From assembly GCA_040218415.1 (NCBI GenBank), contig JAVJRN010000041.1, positions 1-64,000 of the forward strand: DNA of 64,000 nt. Reading direction: 5' to 3'. The position numbers and the translations under genes are program-made. Under the pieces are notes generated by a model that searched no databases, had not been told where the DNA came from, and saw nothing but the letters and a program-made list of their open reading frames with translations. Source of the DNA: JAVJRN01 sp040218415 (GTDB taxonomy: Bacteria; Bacteroidota; Bacteroidia; Cytophagales; Cyclobacteriaceae). Shown in pieces: positions 45,533 through 54,809 of this stretch (positions are counted from its first letter, which is position 1; each line of letters starts with the position of its first letter).

Positions 45533-45882
45533 TTTTTAACTTAATTAATTTGCGGGCTTTCGAAAGATAAAAAAAAATTACGGATGCCTAGCACAACCCT
45601 TCCTACCAATGGTCATTAAATCTCACATAAAATCATTTCTGTGAGACTGAATGGAGGATATAAGCCCACTTTCCATAGTTAAACAACCAAACTACCTGTG
45701 TAGTGTTTTGATTTCGCGCTATCTCCTTGATTCCAATGGGCTTTATTGCGAATGATTTTCTTCCTAGGCGCTAGACTGTATCTAGTGCTTTTATCAATCT
45801 TATTCTCCTGATGACGTTCGTTGGTAACGAGTGCTCAAATGTTAATTGGTTCATTTCCTACAAAAAAATAGAATATCGTTGA
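45533..45882. other. Intergenic region with a small inverted repeat
   Basis: TCTCACA (45621-45627) and TGTGAGA (45640-45646) form a 7-bp-arm repeat about 90 bp before the PycTM-type gene start. It could be an operator for the signalling operon. Nothing else was recognised. Confidence 0.35.
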
Positions 45883-45966
45883 TTTACCCCAAGATCTGTA
45901 AGACCTGATTTAAAACCAATCAACTCTCGCCGAAAGCAGGCCTGTGAGACAGGCTAAGGAGAAAAA
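45883..45966 (+). repeat. TA-flanking repeat, copy C (upstream of TA-3)
   Basis: It reads TTACCCCAAGATCTGTAAGA, then CCTGATTTAAAACCAATC, CGCCGAAAGCAGGCCTGTGA and GACAGGCTAAGGAG. The 3' end is nearly identical to copy D, at the other side of this module, and the 5' end lacks the TAACCCACAGAC block of B and D. CCTGT-GAG-ACAGG forms a perfect stem. It ends about 17 bp before the toxin frame. Confidence 0.82.
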
Positions 45967-45983
45967 TCACTCTTGGGGATGAG

Positions 45984-46472
45984 TTGGATCCGACTATTAA
46001 AGTAACAATCCCCACCTCACTTTTTCTCCTCGAATTTATTGAAAATGTACCAATAAAGTTGTACAGTTGTGAGGTGAATAGTTTGCCAGAATATATAGCC
46101 TATCAAGGCGATGTTTATCAAATAGAATTCTATTTTGATGCAAAGGGCAAAAGTCAGTCAAGGAAATATCTAGAGGATATGGACGGAGCAGACGCAAGGA
46201 AATTTGCGCATCTTCTTCAGATGATGGGTGATATAGGGCAAATCCGAAATAAGCAAAAATTCCGAAACGAAGGCAACAAGGTTTACGCATTTAAACCGCA
46301 ACCTCACAGGTTTTTGTGTTTCTTTTTTAGTGGCAATAAAATCATCATAACAAATGCTTTTATGAAGAAACAGCAAAAGCTTCCCAAACCCGAAAAGGAT
46401 CGAGCCTTACAGTGTAAAGAGGATTACGAGAAAAGAGTAAAAGAAAGAAAATATTATGGACAAGAATACTAA
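45984..46472 (+). CDS. RelE/HigB-family (Gp49-like) toxin
   Basis: The frame begins at TTG 45984 (GTG 46074 is an alternative); the recognisable domain starts at about residue 40 with YQIEFYFDAKGKSQSRKYLE. Typical phage-derived Gp49-like HigB motifs follow: KFRNEGNKVYAFKPQPHRFL, FFFSGNKIIITNAF and MKKQQKLPKPEKDRAL. It is a third toxin subfamily in the window. It overlaps its antitoxin by 17 bp. The true start is uncertain, so residues 1-35 may not be translated. Confidence 0.8.
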   Translation: MDPTIKVTIPTSLFLLEFIENVPIKLYSCEVNSLPEYIAYQGDVYQIEFYFDAKGKSQSRKYLEDMDGADARKFAHLLQMMGDIGQIRNKQKFRNEGNKVYAFKPQPHRFLCFFFSGNKIIITNAFMKKQQKLPKPEKDRALQCKEDYEKRVKERKYYGQEY

Positions 46473-46767
46473 AAATAAATTCGGATCTGCCTTTGCAGGG
46501 CATTTAAATGATCCTGAATTCAAGAAAGGTTATAATGAGGAATTTAAGGAATTTGCTTTATCTGAAATAATACTAGCGATAATGGAAGGCGACCATAAAA
46601 GCGTTAGAAAACTTGCTCAAGCAGCTGGGGTTTCTGCAACGACTATTCAAAATCTAAGATCAGGCAAAAAGGATGATGTCAAATTCAGTAATTTCCTAAG
46701 CATTGTAAAAGCATGTGGATATGGGCTTGAGCTTGTAAAAGATGAAAAGCGAATTCCATTGCATTGA
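46456..46767 (+). CDS. XRE-family antitoxin of TA-3
   Basis: A 103-residue protein with a helix-turn-helix at about 45-95: IMEGDHKSVRKLAQAAGVSA through TTIQNLRSGKKDDVKFSNFL, the order seen in antitoxins of Gp49-like toxins. The start at 46456 overlaps the toxin end. It should neutralise the toxin and repress the operon. Repeat copy D begins 23 bp after its stop. Confidence 0.85.
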   Translation: MDKNTKNKFGSAFAGHLNDPEFKKGYNEEFKEFALSEIILAIMEGDHKSVRKLAQAAGVSATTIQNLRSGKKDDVKFSNFLSIVKACGYGLELVKDEKRIPLH

Positions 46768-46790
46768 TAACAAAAACTTCCAAAACCCCC

Positions 46791-46876
46791 TTACCCCAAG
46801 ATCTGTAACCCACAGACCTGATTCAAAACCAATCAGCTATCATTGAAAGCAGGCCTTTGAGACAGGCTAAGGAGAA
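46791..46876 (+). repeat. TA-flanking repeat, copy D (downstream of TA-3)
   Basis: The most complete copy: TTACCCCAAGATCTGTAACC, then CACAGACCTG, the core GATTCAAAACCAATC, GAAAGCAGGCC and GACAGGCTAAGGAGAAA. CACAGACCTG can pair with CAGGCCTTTG across a ~30-nt loop, giving a longer hairpin. Confidence 0.82.
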
Positions 46877-47131
46877 AGAAAAATAAGCTGCCTCATTGCC
46901 ACAGAAATTACTTCCGAAACAGTATGTCGAAAGTATTTTAACAATAGTTAAAAGCTCGCGCCAGCTTGAGAAATTTCTATAAATGAAGAATGAGTGAGTC
47001 GTTAGTATTCACACTTCAACTCCACCACATCATTTCGGCAAACGAAGGTTTGCTCCATATATTATAAGGCAATTAATCTTCCTTACAGACGTTTCTACCG
47101 TATCAATTCTTTTTTACCTAATAATAAAACT

Positions 47132-47818
47132 ATGGAACTTAAAAAAAATCCGAAATATGATCTTGAAGGCAAAAGACCGCTTTTTTTATCAATAGGGCTG
47201 GTCGTGGCACTTTTTTGTGTAACCATCGCCTTCAACTGGCGATCAGAGTATGATCCCGTCATTATTCAACCCAATGAAATATATTTTGATGAACTGCCGA
47301 TCATATACAATACCAAAATAGAGCCTCCTAAGCCGGTCGTAAAACCCGAAAAATCGAAGATCATTAAACCAAATACACCAACAAAAATTGTTGCTGCCAG
47401 TGAAGACGAAACCGTGGAGCTGATCAAAGTCGTGGAAGCCTCAACCGATGATGAGTTTGATAATTTACCAATAGCAGATGCACCAATAGACGTGGAACCA
47501 GAGGTGATCCATGACTTTGTTGAGTCTATGCCTGAGTTTCCCGGAGGTATGAAGGCTTTCTATGCTTTTATTTCTAAAGAAATAAACTACCCCCATGCTG
47601 CGCGAAAGATGAATATGAGTGGCCGTGTATATGTGCAATTTGTGATAGACAAGGATGGTTCTATTACTGATGTGAAAACCGTGAAGGGCATTGGGCTCGG
47701 ATGTGACAAGGAAGCCGAACGTGTCATTGGCCTGTTACCCAACTTTATCCCTGGAAAACAACGTGGACGAGCTGTAAAAGTGAAGATGATCTTACCCATC
47801 ACTTTTATGCTCAACTAG
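47132..47818 (+). CDS. TonB-family energy transducer-like protein
   Basis: A 228-residue protein with one membrane helix (FLSIGLVVALFCVTIAFNWR), a Pro/Lys-rich periplasmic stretch (KIEPPKPVVKPEKSKIIKPN) and a C-terminal TonB domain (about 140-228: FPGGMKAFYAFISKEINYPH, GRVYVQFVIDKDGSITDVKT). It may energise TonB-dependent transporters, but no ExbBD or receptor genes are close, and many Bacteroidetes carry several such proteins. The 255 bp upstream hold no recognisable gene. Confidence 0.85.
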   Translation: MELKKNPKYDLEGKRPLFLSIGLVVALFCVTIAFNWRSEYDPVIIQPNEIYFDELPIIYNTKIEPPKPVVKPEKSKIIKPNTPTKIVAASEDETVELIKVVEASTDDEFDNLPIADAPIDVEPEVIHDFVESMPEFPGGMKAFYAFISKEINYPHAARKMNMSGRVYVQFVIDKDGSITDVKTVKGIGLGCDKEAERVIGLLPNFIPGKQRGRAVKVKMILPITFMLN

Positions 47819-47972
47819 TTCTCATTAAATAAATCGGCTCAATTTCCTCTGCTTCTGATATAATTTGCGTGTTACTCAGATACATTGATCGAGCATTTGC
47901 TCCCATTAGTCTAATCATCATTCGATATTACGTGAATGTTATGGTACTTAGTAATTATAAACCACACAGATT

Positions 47973-48095
47973 ATGGAAAATAAATTATTTATCAGATGGA
48001 AACTTGTGAGAGCGATAAGGGCCGTTTCTGGCATGTTCGTTATTGCCAGCCTTATTTATGCTGTCAGTGACTTTTTAAATGGCTCAAAAGGCTGA
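47973..48095 (+). CDS. 40-residue single-helix membrane protein
   Basis: ATG 47973 to TGA 48093-48095 gives MENKLFIRWKLVRAIRAVSG followed by MFVIASLIYAVSDFLNGSKG. It has a basic N-terminus and one membrane helix (positive-inside), and is followed by a good terminator. No family is known to me; the structure suggests a real small protein. Confidence 0.5.
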   Translation: MENKLFIRWKLVRAIRAVSGMFVIASLIYAVSDFLNGSKG

Positions 48096-48176
48096 TATGA
48101 TTTTTTGAGAAGGTGGAGCAAGACGTGTTATTGTCATTGCCGCACCCTTTTAAAAAATAAGTTGGCGAAAAGAAAT

Positions 48177-48210
48177 AAACCTACAGCCTTTAGAGACTGT
48201 AGGTTTTCTT
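48177..48210. terminator. Intrinsic terminator
   Basis: AAACCTACAG (48177-48186) pairs with CTGTAGGTTT (48197-48206), followed by a T-rich tail. It ends the small-protein transcript and may also serve clpB from the other side. Confidence 0.8.
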
Positions 48211-48234
48211 TTGCTCAGTATTCTCGCGCTGATT

Positions 48235-50853
48235 TTACGATACCTTCACTTCATCAAGGTTGAGGAACTCCACCTCATTTTGATCAGAAAGGGTCACTCC
48301 GATGATGGCATCTTTTGAAATCTTACCACTCAGAATATCCTTAGACAATTCATTGAGAATTTCACGTTGCATCACCCGCTTCAAAGGTCTGGCGCCAAAT
48401 TGCGGGTCAAATCCGATGTTTCCCAAATAAGAAAGCACCTTCTGATCTGCTTCGATTTTAATACCGTTTTCATCCAAGCGTTTTTGTATCAGTTTAAATT
48501 GTATGGCCACAATTTTCTGAAGATCCGCCCTATTCAATGGCCTAAACATGATCGTTTCATCCACCCTGTTTAAGAATTCGGGTCTTACCGATTTTTTCAA
48601 CAGCTCAAAGACTTCTTTCTTCGTCGCGTCTATGACAGGCTCAGGATTCAATTCATCCAATTTTTCAAATCTATTTTGTATCAAGTCAGACCCAATATTG
48701 GTCGTCATAATGATAATCGTATTTTTGAAATTGGCAACTCGCCCTTTATTGTCTGTTAGGCGGCCATCATCCAACACTTGTAATAAAATATTGAATACAT
48801 CTGGGTGCGCTTTTTCTATTTCATCCAAGAGAATAACGCTGTAGGGTTTTCTCCTGACCGCTTCGGTCAATTGTCCTCCCTCATCGTATCCTACATATCC
48901 TGGAGGCGCACCGATCAGTCTTGAAACAGCATGCCGCTCTTGATATTCCGACATGTCTATTCGCACCATCGAATTTTCATCGTTGAATAGGTAGTCTGCG
49001 AGTGATTTGGCCAGTTCCGTTTTCCCAACACCCGTGGTACCAAGGAAAATAAAAGAGCCAATTGGGCGCTTAGGATCGTGTAAGCCCGCTCTACTCCTAC
49101 GCACTGCGTCAGATACGGCCGTAATGGCTTCTGCCTGTCCTGCCACTCTTTTACCCAATTCACCTTCAAGATGTAGCAGCTTTTCGCGATCACTTTGAAG
49201 CATCTTTGACACAGGAATTCCTGTCCATTTTGCCACAATTTCAGCGATATCCTCGCTATCTACTTCTTCTTTTAGCAAGGAAGATTCTCCCTGCATTTCG
49301 TCGAGTTGTGTCTTGAAATTTTGTAGTCTTTTCTCAGAATCCACGATCTTTCCATACCTGATCTCCGCTACTAGACCAAAATTGCCTGCTCGCTCGGCTT
49401 GTTCTGCCTCGGTTTTATAACGTTCGAGGTTTTCTTTTTCAGTTCTTATGCCTTGAATTACTCCTTTTTCGTTTTCCCATTTGGCCTTCAATTCATTTCT
49501 ACGCCCTGTTAAGTCGGCTATGTCCTTGCTTAAACCAGATTCTTTGGATCGGTCTTTTTCCCTGCGAATCGCCTCACGTGCAATTTCAAGCTGCATGATT
49601 TTTCGGTTGAGCTCATCAAGCTCTTGGGGCAGAGAATCTATTTCTATGCGCAACTTGGAAGCCGCTTCGTCCATCAAATCAATGGCTTTGTCTGGTAAAA
49701 ATCGATCAGCAATATATCTGCTGGATAACTCCACAGCAGCAATCACCGCATCATCTTTGACCCGAACTCCATGATGCACTTCGTACTTATCTTTTATTCC
49801 TCTCAAAATGGAAATAGCATCTTCAATAGAAGGCTCATCGACAATGACCGATTGGAATCTTCGCTCCAGTGCCTTGTCTTTCTCTATGTATTTTTGATAT
49901 TCCTTAAGCGTAGTGGCACCAATAGCATGTAGTTCTCCACGAGCCAAAGCAGGTTTGAGCAAGTTTGCTGCATCCATGGCTCCTTCTCCTCCGCCACCAG
50001 CACCTATCAAGGTGTGAATCTCATCGATAAACAAAATGATCTCTCCGTTGCTATCGGTTACTTCTTTGATGACCGACTTTAACCGCTCTTCAAACTCCCC
50101 TTTATACTTCGCGCCTGCTACAAGCAAGCCCATATCCAAAGAAATAATCATTTTGGATTTAAGGTTTTCTGGCACATCTCCATCGATAATTCTTTGCGCC
50201 ATGCCTTCAACAATGGCCGTTTTACCCACTCCGGGTTCGCCCAAAAGAATTGGATTATTTTTGGTTCTCCTCGCCAAAATTTGAAGCAAGCGCCTGATCT
50301 CCTCATCGCGACCGATGACTGGATCTATTTTTCCTGACTTGGCAAGCTCATTCAGGTTTTTAGAATATCGCTCCAGCGAGCGGTACTTATCTTCCGCATT
50401 GGGGTCGGTTACTTTGTCCCCACCGCGTAGTTCTTTTATAGCTGCCAAAAGGCCTTTTTCCTCGAATCCGGCATCTTTTAGGATTTGTGCTGTTTTATCT
50501 TTTCCCGCGAGCAACCCAAGGATGATATGCTCCACCGCAACATATTCATCACCAAAAGTCTTCAAATAGCTTTCCGCTTTTTGAAGTGCCTGTGCAGCAT
50601 CACTTGCCAAATAAGGCTGTCCGCCTCCCGATACTTTTGGATAAGAGGCTAAAAGTTCCTCTAATTTTAGATTGATGAGCCCTTTGGCCGAACCGATTTT
50701 CTTTAATATGAAAGAAATTAAATTTTCGTCAGCTTGCAGTATTGCTTTGAGTAGGTGACCAGTTTCTATCACCTGTTGTCCTGCAGAAGCGGCAATTTCT
50801 GTTGCTTTTTGTAATGCCTCCTGCGATTTTACTGTATAGTTATTAAAATTCAT
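48235..50853 (-). CDS. clpB: ATP-dependent chaperone ClpB
   Basis: An 872-residue, full-length ClpB. The N-domain (MNFNNYTVKSQEALQKATEI) is followed by the first AAA+ with Walker A GEPGVGKTA and FIDEIHTL, the coiled-coil middle domain (about 400-520) and the second AAA+ with GTTGVGKTELAKSLADYLFN, VRIDMSEY and LLDEIEKAH. It has no ClpP-binding IGF loop in the expected place, consistent with a disaggregase working with DnaK rather than a protease partner. It is a heat-shock protein in general; no CIRCE-like site was seen upstream. Confidence 0.97.
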   Translation of the reverse strand: MNFNNYTVKSQEALQKATEIAASAGQQVIETGHLLKAILQADENLISFILKKIGSAKGLINLKLEELLASYPKVSGGGQPYLASDAAQALQKAESYLKTFGDEYVAVEHIILGLLAGKDKTAQILKDAGFEEKGLLAAIKELRGGDKVTDPNAEDKYRSLERYSKNLNELAKSGKIDPVIGRDEEIRRLLQILARRTKNNPILLGEPGVGKTAIVEGMAQRIIDGDVPENLKSKMIISLDMGLLVAGAKYKGEFEERLKSVIKEVTDSNGEIILFIDEIHTLIGAGGGGEGAMDAANLLKPALARGELHAIGATTLKEYQKYIEKDKALERRFQSVIVDEPSIEDAISILRGIKDKYEVHHGVRVKDDAVIAAVELSSRYIADRFLPDKAIDLMDEAASKLRIEIDSLPQELDELNRKIMQLEIAREAIRREKDRSKESGLSKDIADLTGRRNELKAKWENEKGVIQGIRTEKENLERYKTEAEQAERAGNFGLVAEIRYGKIVDSEKRLQNFKTQLDEMQGESSLLKEEVDSEDIAEIVAKWTGIPVSKMLQSDREKLLHLEGELGKRVAGQAEAITAVSDAVRRSRAGLHDPKRPIGSFIFLGTTGVGKTELAKSLADYLFNDENSMVRIDMSEYQERHAVSRLIGAPPGYVGYDEGGQLTEAVRRKPYSVILLDEIEKAHPDVFNILLQVLDDGRLTDNKGRVANFKNTIIIMTTNIGSDLIQNRFEKLDELNPEPVIDATKKEVFELLKKSVRPEFLNRVDETIMFRPLNRADLQKIVAIQFKLIQKRLDENGIKIEADQKVLSYLGNIGFDPQFGARPLKRVMQREILNELSKDILSGKISKDAIIGVTLSDQNEVEFLNLDEVKVS

Positions 50854-51137
50854 TTTGAGCTTCGTTATGCATTCTTCAGTAACTTATCAAATTGACTGCC
50901 AATCCACAAGATGCTATATTTCAAGTCAAAATGTCTGATTTTTAGCAAGTTACGGGTACGTTTGCTGTCAATATGGCCGAATAACTTGAAATTTGCTTTT
51001 GGTCTGCAAAAAGCAAACTTGAACAGATAAATACTTCAGCTTTCCCGGTGCTGGCGAAAATCCTATCAAGTATGGATAGCTGCCACAATACCATTAAAGC
51101 ATTGAACCAATACCGACAATATCTTTAAATTAGACCC

Positions 51138-52241
51138 ATGGAAAAAAGGAAATTCCTCAAAAAGGCAAGTCTTGGTTTAGCAGGCGGTACAGCGTTGCTG
51201 ACAGCATGTATGGAAAATCCACAAGACAAAGGCGTAAATATCAATTTCAATAATAAGTACCGCTGGAAAATGACCACCACTTGGCCACCAAACTTTCCCG
51301 TTTTAGGGGAAGGCTTGAAAGAGATGGCGGGTTGGATATCCAAAATGTCGGGCGGCAGAATGAATATTACTGTGTACGGCGGTGGAGAATTAATCCCTGC
51401 ACTAGAGGGATTCGATGCTGTAAGTAATGGCGCAGTGGAAATGAACCATGGTGCAGCGTATTATTGGGCAGGCAAGATTCCCGCTGCACAATTTTTTGCC
51501 GCTGTTCCCTTTGGCATGAATGCCCAGCAAATGGGCTCGTGGATTATCTCTGGTGGTGGACAGAAACTCTGGGAAGAGCTATATGCACCGTTTGATTTGT
51601 TGCCTTTCATCTGTGGAAATACTGGCGTGCAAATGGGCGGTTGGTTCAATAAAGAGATCAACAGCATGAAAGATCTTGAGGGATTGAAAATGCGCATTCC
51701 AGGATTGGGTGGGAAAGTACTTGCGAAAGCAGGCGGCTCGCCTATTACAGTTTCTGGAGGAGAGATTTATACGAACTTGGAGCGCGGTGTAATAGACGCT
51801 ACAGAATGGATCGGCCCCTATCATGATTATAAAATGGGATTTCATCAGGTCGCGAAATACTATTATTATCCAGGATGGCACGAGCCAGGACCTGTGTTGG
51901 AGTTGTTGGTGAACAAAACTAAATATCTGGCGCTACCTGAAGACTTGCAGGAAATTATCAAAACAGCAAGTCTCAGGCTCAACCGCTGGATGATGGCAGA
52001 ATTTGATGCGAAAAATGGAGAATATCTCCAAAAAATACTAAATGAAAGTAACGTTCAGCTTACAGCTTTTCCCGATGAGGTACTAGAAGGACTAAGGCAA
52101 GCTACAAAAAGTGCACTCACAGAACTCACCGATAAGGATGCACCCAGCCAAAAGGTTTACGAAGCATATGAGGGCTTTCGGAAGAAAGTGAAAAAATGGA
52201 CCGATGTAAGTGAGAAAATCTACTATAACCGAATCGGATAA
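51138..52241 (+). CDS. TRAP transporter substrate-binding lipoprotein, DctP family
   Basis: A 367-residue protein. The N-terminus (MEKRKFLKKASLGLAGGTAL then LTAC) joins a Tat-like basic start with a lipobox. The binding domain resembles the alpha-keto-acid/mannitol group: WPPNFPVLGEGLKEMAGWIS, the Arg in MRIPGLGGKVL that binds a carboxylate, and YYYPGWHEPGPVLELLVN. It should deliver a small organic acid to a TRAP permease; the matching DctQM genes are 4 kb away at 56008-57817. Confidence 0.9.
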   Translation: MEKRKFLKKASLGLAGGTALLTACMENPQDKGVNINFNNKYRWKMTTTWPPNFPVLGEGLKEMAGWISKMSGGRMNITVYGGGELIPALEGFDAVSNGAVEMNHGAAYYWAGKIPAAQFFAAVPFGMNAQQMGSWIISGGGQKLWEELYAPFDLLPFICGNTGVQMGGWFNKEINSMKDLEGLKMRIPGLGGKVLAKAGGSPITVSGGEIYTNLERGVIDATEWIGPYHDYKMGFHQVAKYYYYPGWHEPGPVLELLVNKTKYLALPEDLQEIIKTASLRLNRWMMAEFDAKNGEYLQKILNESNVQLTAFPDEVLEGLRQATKSALTELTDKDAPSQKVYEAYEGFRKKVKKWTDVSEKIYYNRIG

Positions 52242-52438
52242 GATTCCTTTATTGGTGCTTTTTTGTCATTCGGAATTAGAGAGTATCTGAAGGAATCATT
52301 GAACTGAATAATAAATATATGGGCATTCTGCCTTTTCAATCAAAGTAGACCGGCCATTTTAAAATAGGAGCTCCAGTGAAAATCCAGAGAACACTTAAAA
52401 CTGACTAATAAATCAACTCGCCAATTTTGGCAGATCTA

Positions 52439-53410
52439 ATGAGTTCAAGAATAAAAACTGATCCTTTGACACTTAAATATATTCTAATCGCCACATTGAC
52501 GATCTTATCGGAATGGGCAGTTTCCCAAAAAAAAGTTGCTATTACCATTGATGATGTTCCCAATTCAACCTTATTCATGCGGGATAATTACCAGTCTGTC
52601 TTATTGGAAAAATTAGACTCCTTGCATGTGCCAATAAGTATTTTTATCAATGAAAATCTTATTTACAAAACGGATGCTCTAGCTGAAAACTTTTCCCTTT
52701 TAAATGATTGGGCGAAAAAGGATTACATCACATTGGGAAATCATTCCATGAACCATGCGAGATATTCTAAAACCGATTTTGATTCCTTTACCGACGAAAT
52801 CATGACTGGAGAGGCCATCACTCGGCAGCTGGCTCGAAAGTATGATAAACCTTTAAAATATTTCCGATTTCCTTACAATGACCTAGGGCAAGATGCTGTG
52901 CAACACCGACAAATCAAGCATTTTTTAGCAGAGAAGAATTATATCATTGCTCCATTTACCATAGAAAGTGCCGATTGGATGTACAATGCGGTATATAAAC
53001 ATTACCTTCAAAACAATGACTTCACCCAAGCCAAAGCAATAGGCAATTTGTATTTGACCAAGACGCTTGAGGCTTTTGACTTCTTTGAGGGGCTTTCCAA
53101 AGACACTTACAAACGTGACATCAACCACATTTATCTGTGCCATGATAATCGATTAAACGCCGATATGCTCCCTCAATTAATCCTAGAATTAAAAAATAGA
53201 GGTTACGAAATAATTAGCCTGGAAGAAGCACTGACCGACACAGTCTACCAACAAAAAGATCTCTATGAAGAAAAATGGGGCATTTCTTGGATGTATCGGT
53301 GGATGGAAACCCAAGATGAACGGTATCGGTATATGAAAGAAGAGCCGTCCACTGAGAAAATAACCCGACATTACAACAAAATATTGAAGAAAAACACGAG
53401 CAATCAATAG
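52439..53410 (+). CDS. Polysaccharide deacetylase-family protein
   Basis: I start at ATG 52439; the longer frame uses TTG 52427. Residues 1-30 are a signal peptide or anchor. The NodB fold is clear: VAITIDDVPN (catalytic Asp pair), LGNHSMNHAR (metal His) and FRFPYNDLGQ, then HIYLCHDNRL near the end. It removes acetyl groups from chitin- or peptidoglycan-like polymers, or cleaves a related C-N bond, in the envelope. The 324-residue length is usual. Confidence 0.88.
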   Translation: MSSRIKTDPLTLKYILIATLTILSEWAVSQKKVAITIDDVPNSTLFMRDNYQSVLLEKLDSLHVPISIFINENLIYKTDALAENFSLLNDWAKKDYITLGNHSMNHARYSKTDFDSFTDEIMTGEAITRQLARKYDKPLKYFRFPYNDLGQDAVQHRQIKHFLAEKNYIIAPFTIESADWMYNAVYKHYLQNNDFTQAKAIGNLYLTKTLEAFDFFEGLSKDTYKRDINHIYLCHDNRLNADMLPQLILELKNRGYEIISLEEALTDTVYQQKDLYEEKWGISWMYRWMETQDERYRYMKEEPSTEKITRHYNKILKKNTSNQ

Positions 53411-53491
53411 CTTAAACTTTTAAAAATCGTTAGTGAGATGAAAAGCCACAATAATGAAAATTATCTCTATTCAAGAGAACTGCTTCGTAAT

Positions 53492-54151
53492 ATGAAAAAA
53501 GGCATAAGAAATATTCAAAAACAAATTCCGGTCATCATCATATTTTTTCTTCTGACAACTATTTCTCTGGCACAAACCCAAGAACCGCATATCAACATTT
53601 ACCCTAATCCTTTTGCTGATTCCATAACTTATACGTTTACTGCCAACTATGGTGATTCAGTGGAGTTGAGACTATTCGATCTGCAAGGGAGACTCAAGGC
53701 AAGCCTGAAAAAACAACCCTTTTATGAATCTCAAGTGATTAATCTAACTACAGATGTGCTCGATGAAGGAGTTTATATAACAGCAATTTCTGTGGATAGC
53801 ACATTATATAATAGCAAGATAATTAAAAATGGTGGGCGCAGTATTGTCCAGCTCGCATTAGAAATCGACATCAACTCGCTGCTTTCGAAGGAGCTAATCT
53901 CGGACGAATGGGTCATTTACCCTAACCCAACGAACGCTGAACTCACCGTTACACTAAAGTCACGCGATAAAACGGCCAGTATTTCTTTACAAAGTTTAGA
54001 CGGCACGAAGATATTTGACAAGAAAATCGGGAATAAAAGAGGAATTATGGAATGTAACTTCAATTTATCCCAGCTTCCGAAGGGGGTTTATCTCATTCGA
54101 TATAAGAGCAAAATTGCCGAATTTTCTAAGAAAATAGTGAAGAGTAATTAA
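53492..54151 (+). CDS. Protein consisting of two tandem T9SS sorting-type domains
   Basis: From ATG 53492 (MKKGIRNIQKQIPVIIIFFL) the protein has a signal peptide and then two copies of the Por-secretion-type beta domain. The first (about 30-110) has INIYPNPFADSITYTF, LFDLQGRLKAS and LDEGVYITAI. The second (about 140-219) has VIYPNPTNAELTVTLK, LQSLDGTKIF and LPKGVYLIRYKS, ending KIVKSN. No passenger domain is present, which is odd. It may be a decayed secreted protein or a surface-assembly factor. The longer frame starts at 53438. Confidence 0.75.
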   Translation: MKKGIRNIQKQIPVIIIFFLLTTISLAQTQEPHINIYPNPFADSITYTFTANYGDSVELRLFDLQGRLKASLKKQPFYESQVINLTTDVLDEGVYITAISVDSTLYNSKIIKNGGRSIVQLALEIDINSLLSKELISDEWVIYPNPTNAELTVTLKSRDKTASISLQSLDGTKIFDKKIGNKRGIMECNFNLSQLPKGVYLIRYKSKIAEFSKKIVKSN

Positions 54152-54262
54152 CCAGAAACCGTAAGCTGCTGACTTCAAAACCTATTAACATCAGGATGTT
54201 TTTAAGAAGAACGGGTTATCAGATGTCACAGATGAACATTTTAGCAAATATGAATCAAAGTA

Positions 54263-54289
54263 AAAAGGCGACCTTGACAGCCGCCTTTT
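54263..54289 (+). terminator. Intrinsic terminator
   Basis: AAAAGGCG (54263-54270) and CGCCTTTT (54282-54289) enclose a 11-nt loop after the T9SS-domain gene. Confidence 0.65.
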
Positions 54290-54444
54290 GAAATTATGTA
54301 GCTTTTTTTTGACCCTTAATAAAATCTATATTTTCAAAAACACCGCGTTATCCTCAGAAGTAGAGTTATTCGGGGTTTTATCTTCAATGCGAGATAGTAA
54401 AAATTAGTCCTTGAAAAGGTTCGCTCTCCAATTTTAATGGGCAA

Positions 54445-54759
54445 CTAATACTTCGGCACACTTGGATCAATTTCATCAGACCAAGCCAAGATGCCACCAG
54501 CAAGATTAACGACATTGTCATAGCCTTGTGACTCGAGATATTGCACTATTCCGCCGCTACGTTTTCCACTTCTACAATGCACCACTACTTGCTTGTCTTT
54601 GGAGATTTTATCAAGATTATCAGGTACGGTTGCCATTGGAATCAGCTCCCCACCAATTTCTGCCACCTCGTACTCGTTTTCCTCTCTGACATCTATCAGT
54701 TGAAAATCTGCTTTAGTATCTTTTAATTCTTTGAGTTCCTGAACGCTTATTTCTTTCAC
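54445..54759 (-). CDS. Rhodanese-like sulfurtransferase
   Basis: A 104-residue single rhodanese domain: LIDVREENEYEVAEIGG, and the active-site loop VVVHCRSGKRSGG with catalytic Cys. It moves sulfane sulfur to an acceptor. It diverges from metZ with 50 bp between starts, so a shared sulfur-related control is plausible. Confidence 0.93.
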   Translation of the reverse strand: MKEISVQELKELKDTKADFQLIDVREENEYEVAEIGGELIPMATVPDNLDKISKDKQVVVHCRSGKRSGGIVQYLESQGYDNVVNLAGGILAWSDEIDPSVPKY

Positions 54760-54809
54760 TGTCGTAGTTTTAAGTCTTTAAAATATTTGTTGGGATAAAT
54801 ATAAATGCT

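Noticed and set aside
3458..46876. Reading the A-D repeats as insertion sequences or as classical integron attC sites
   Set aside because: They encode nothing, and I see no target duplications next to them. The attC core GTTRRRY and its partner RYYYAAC are not clearly present, so I describe only repeats with cassette-like placement.
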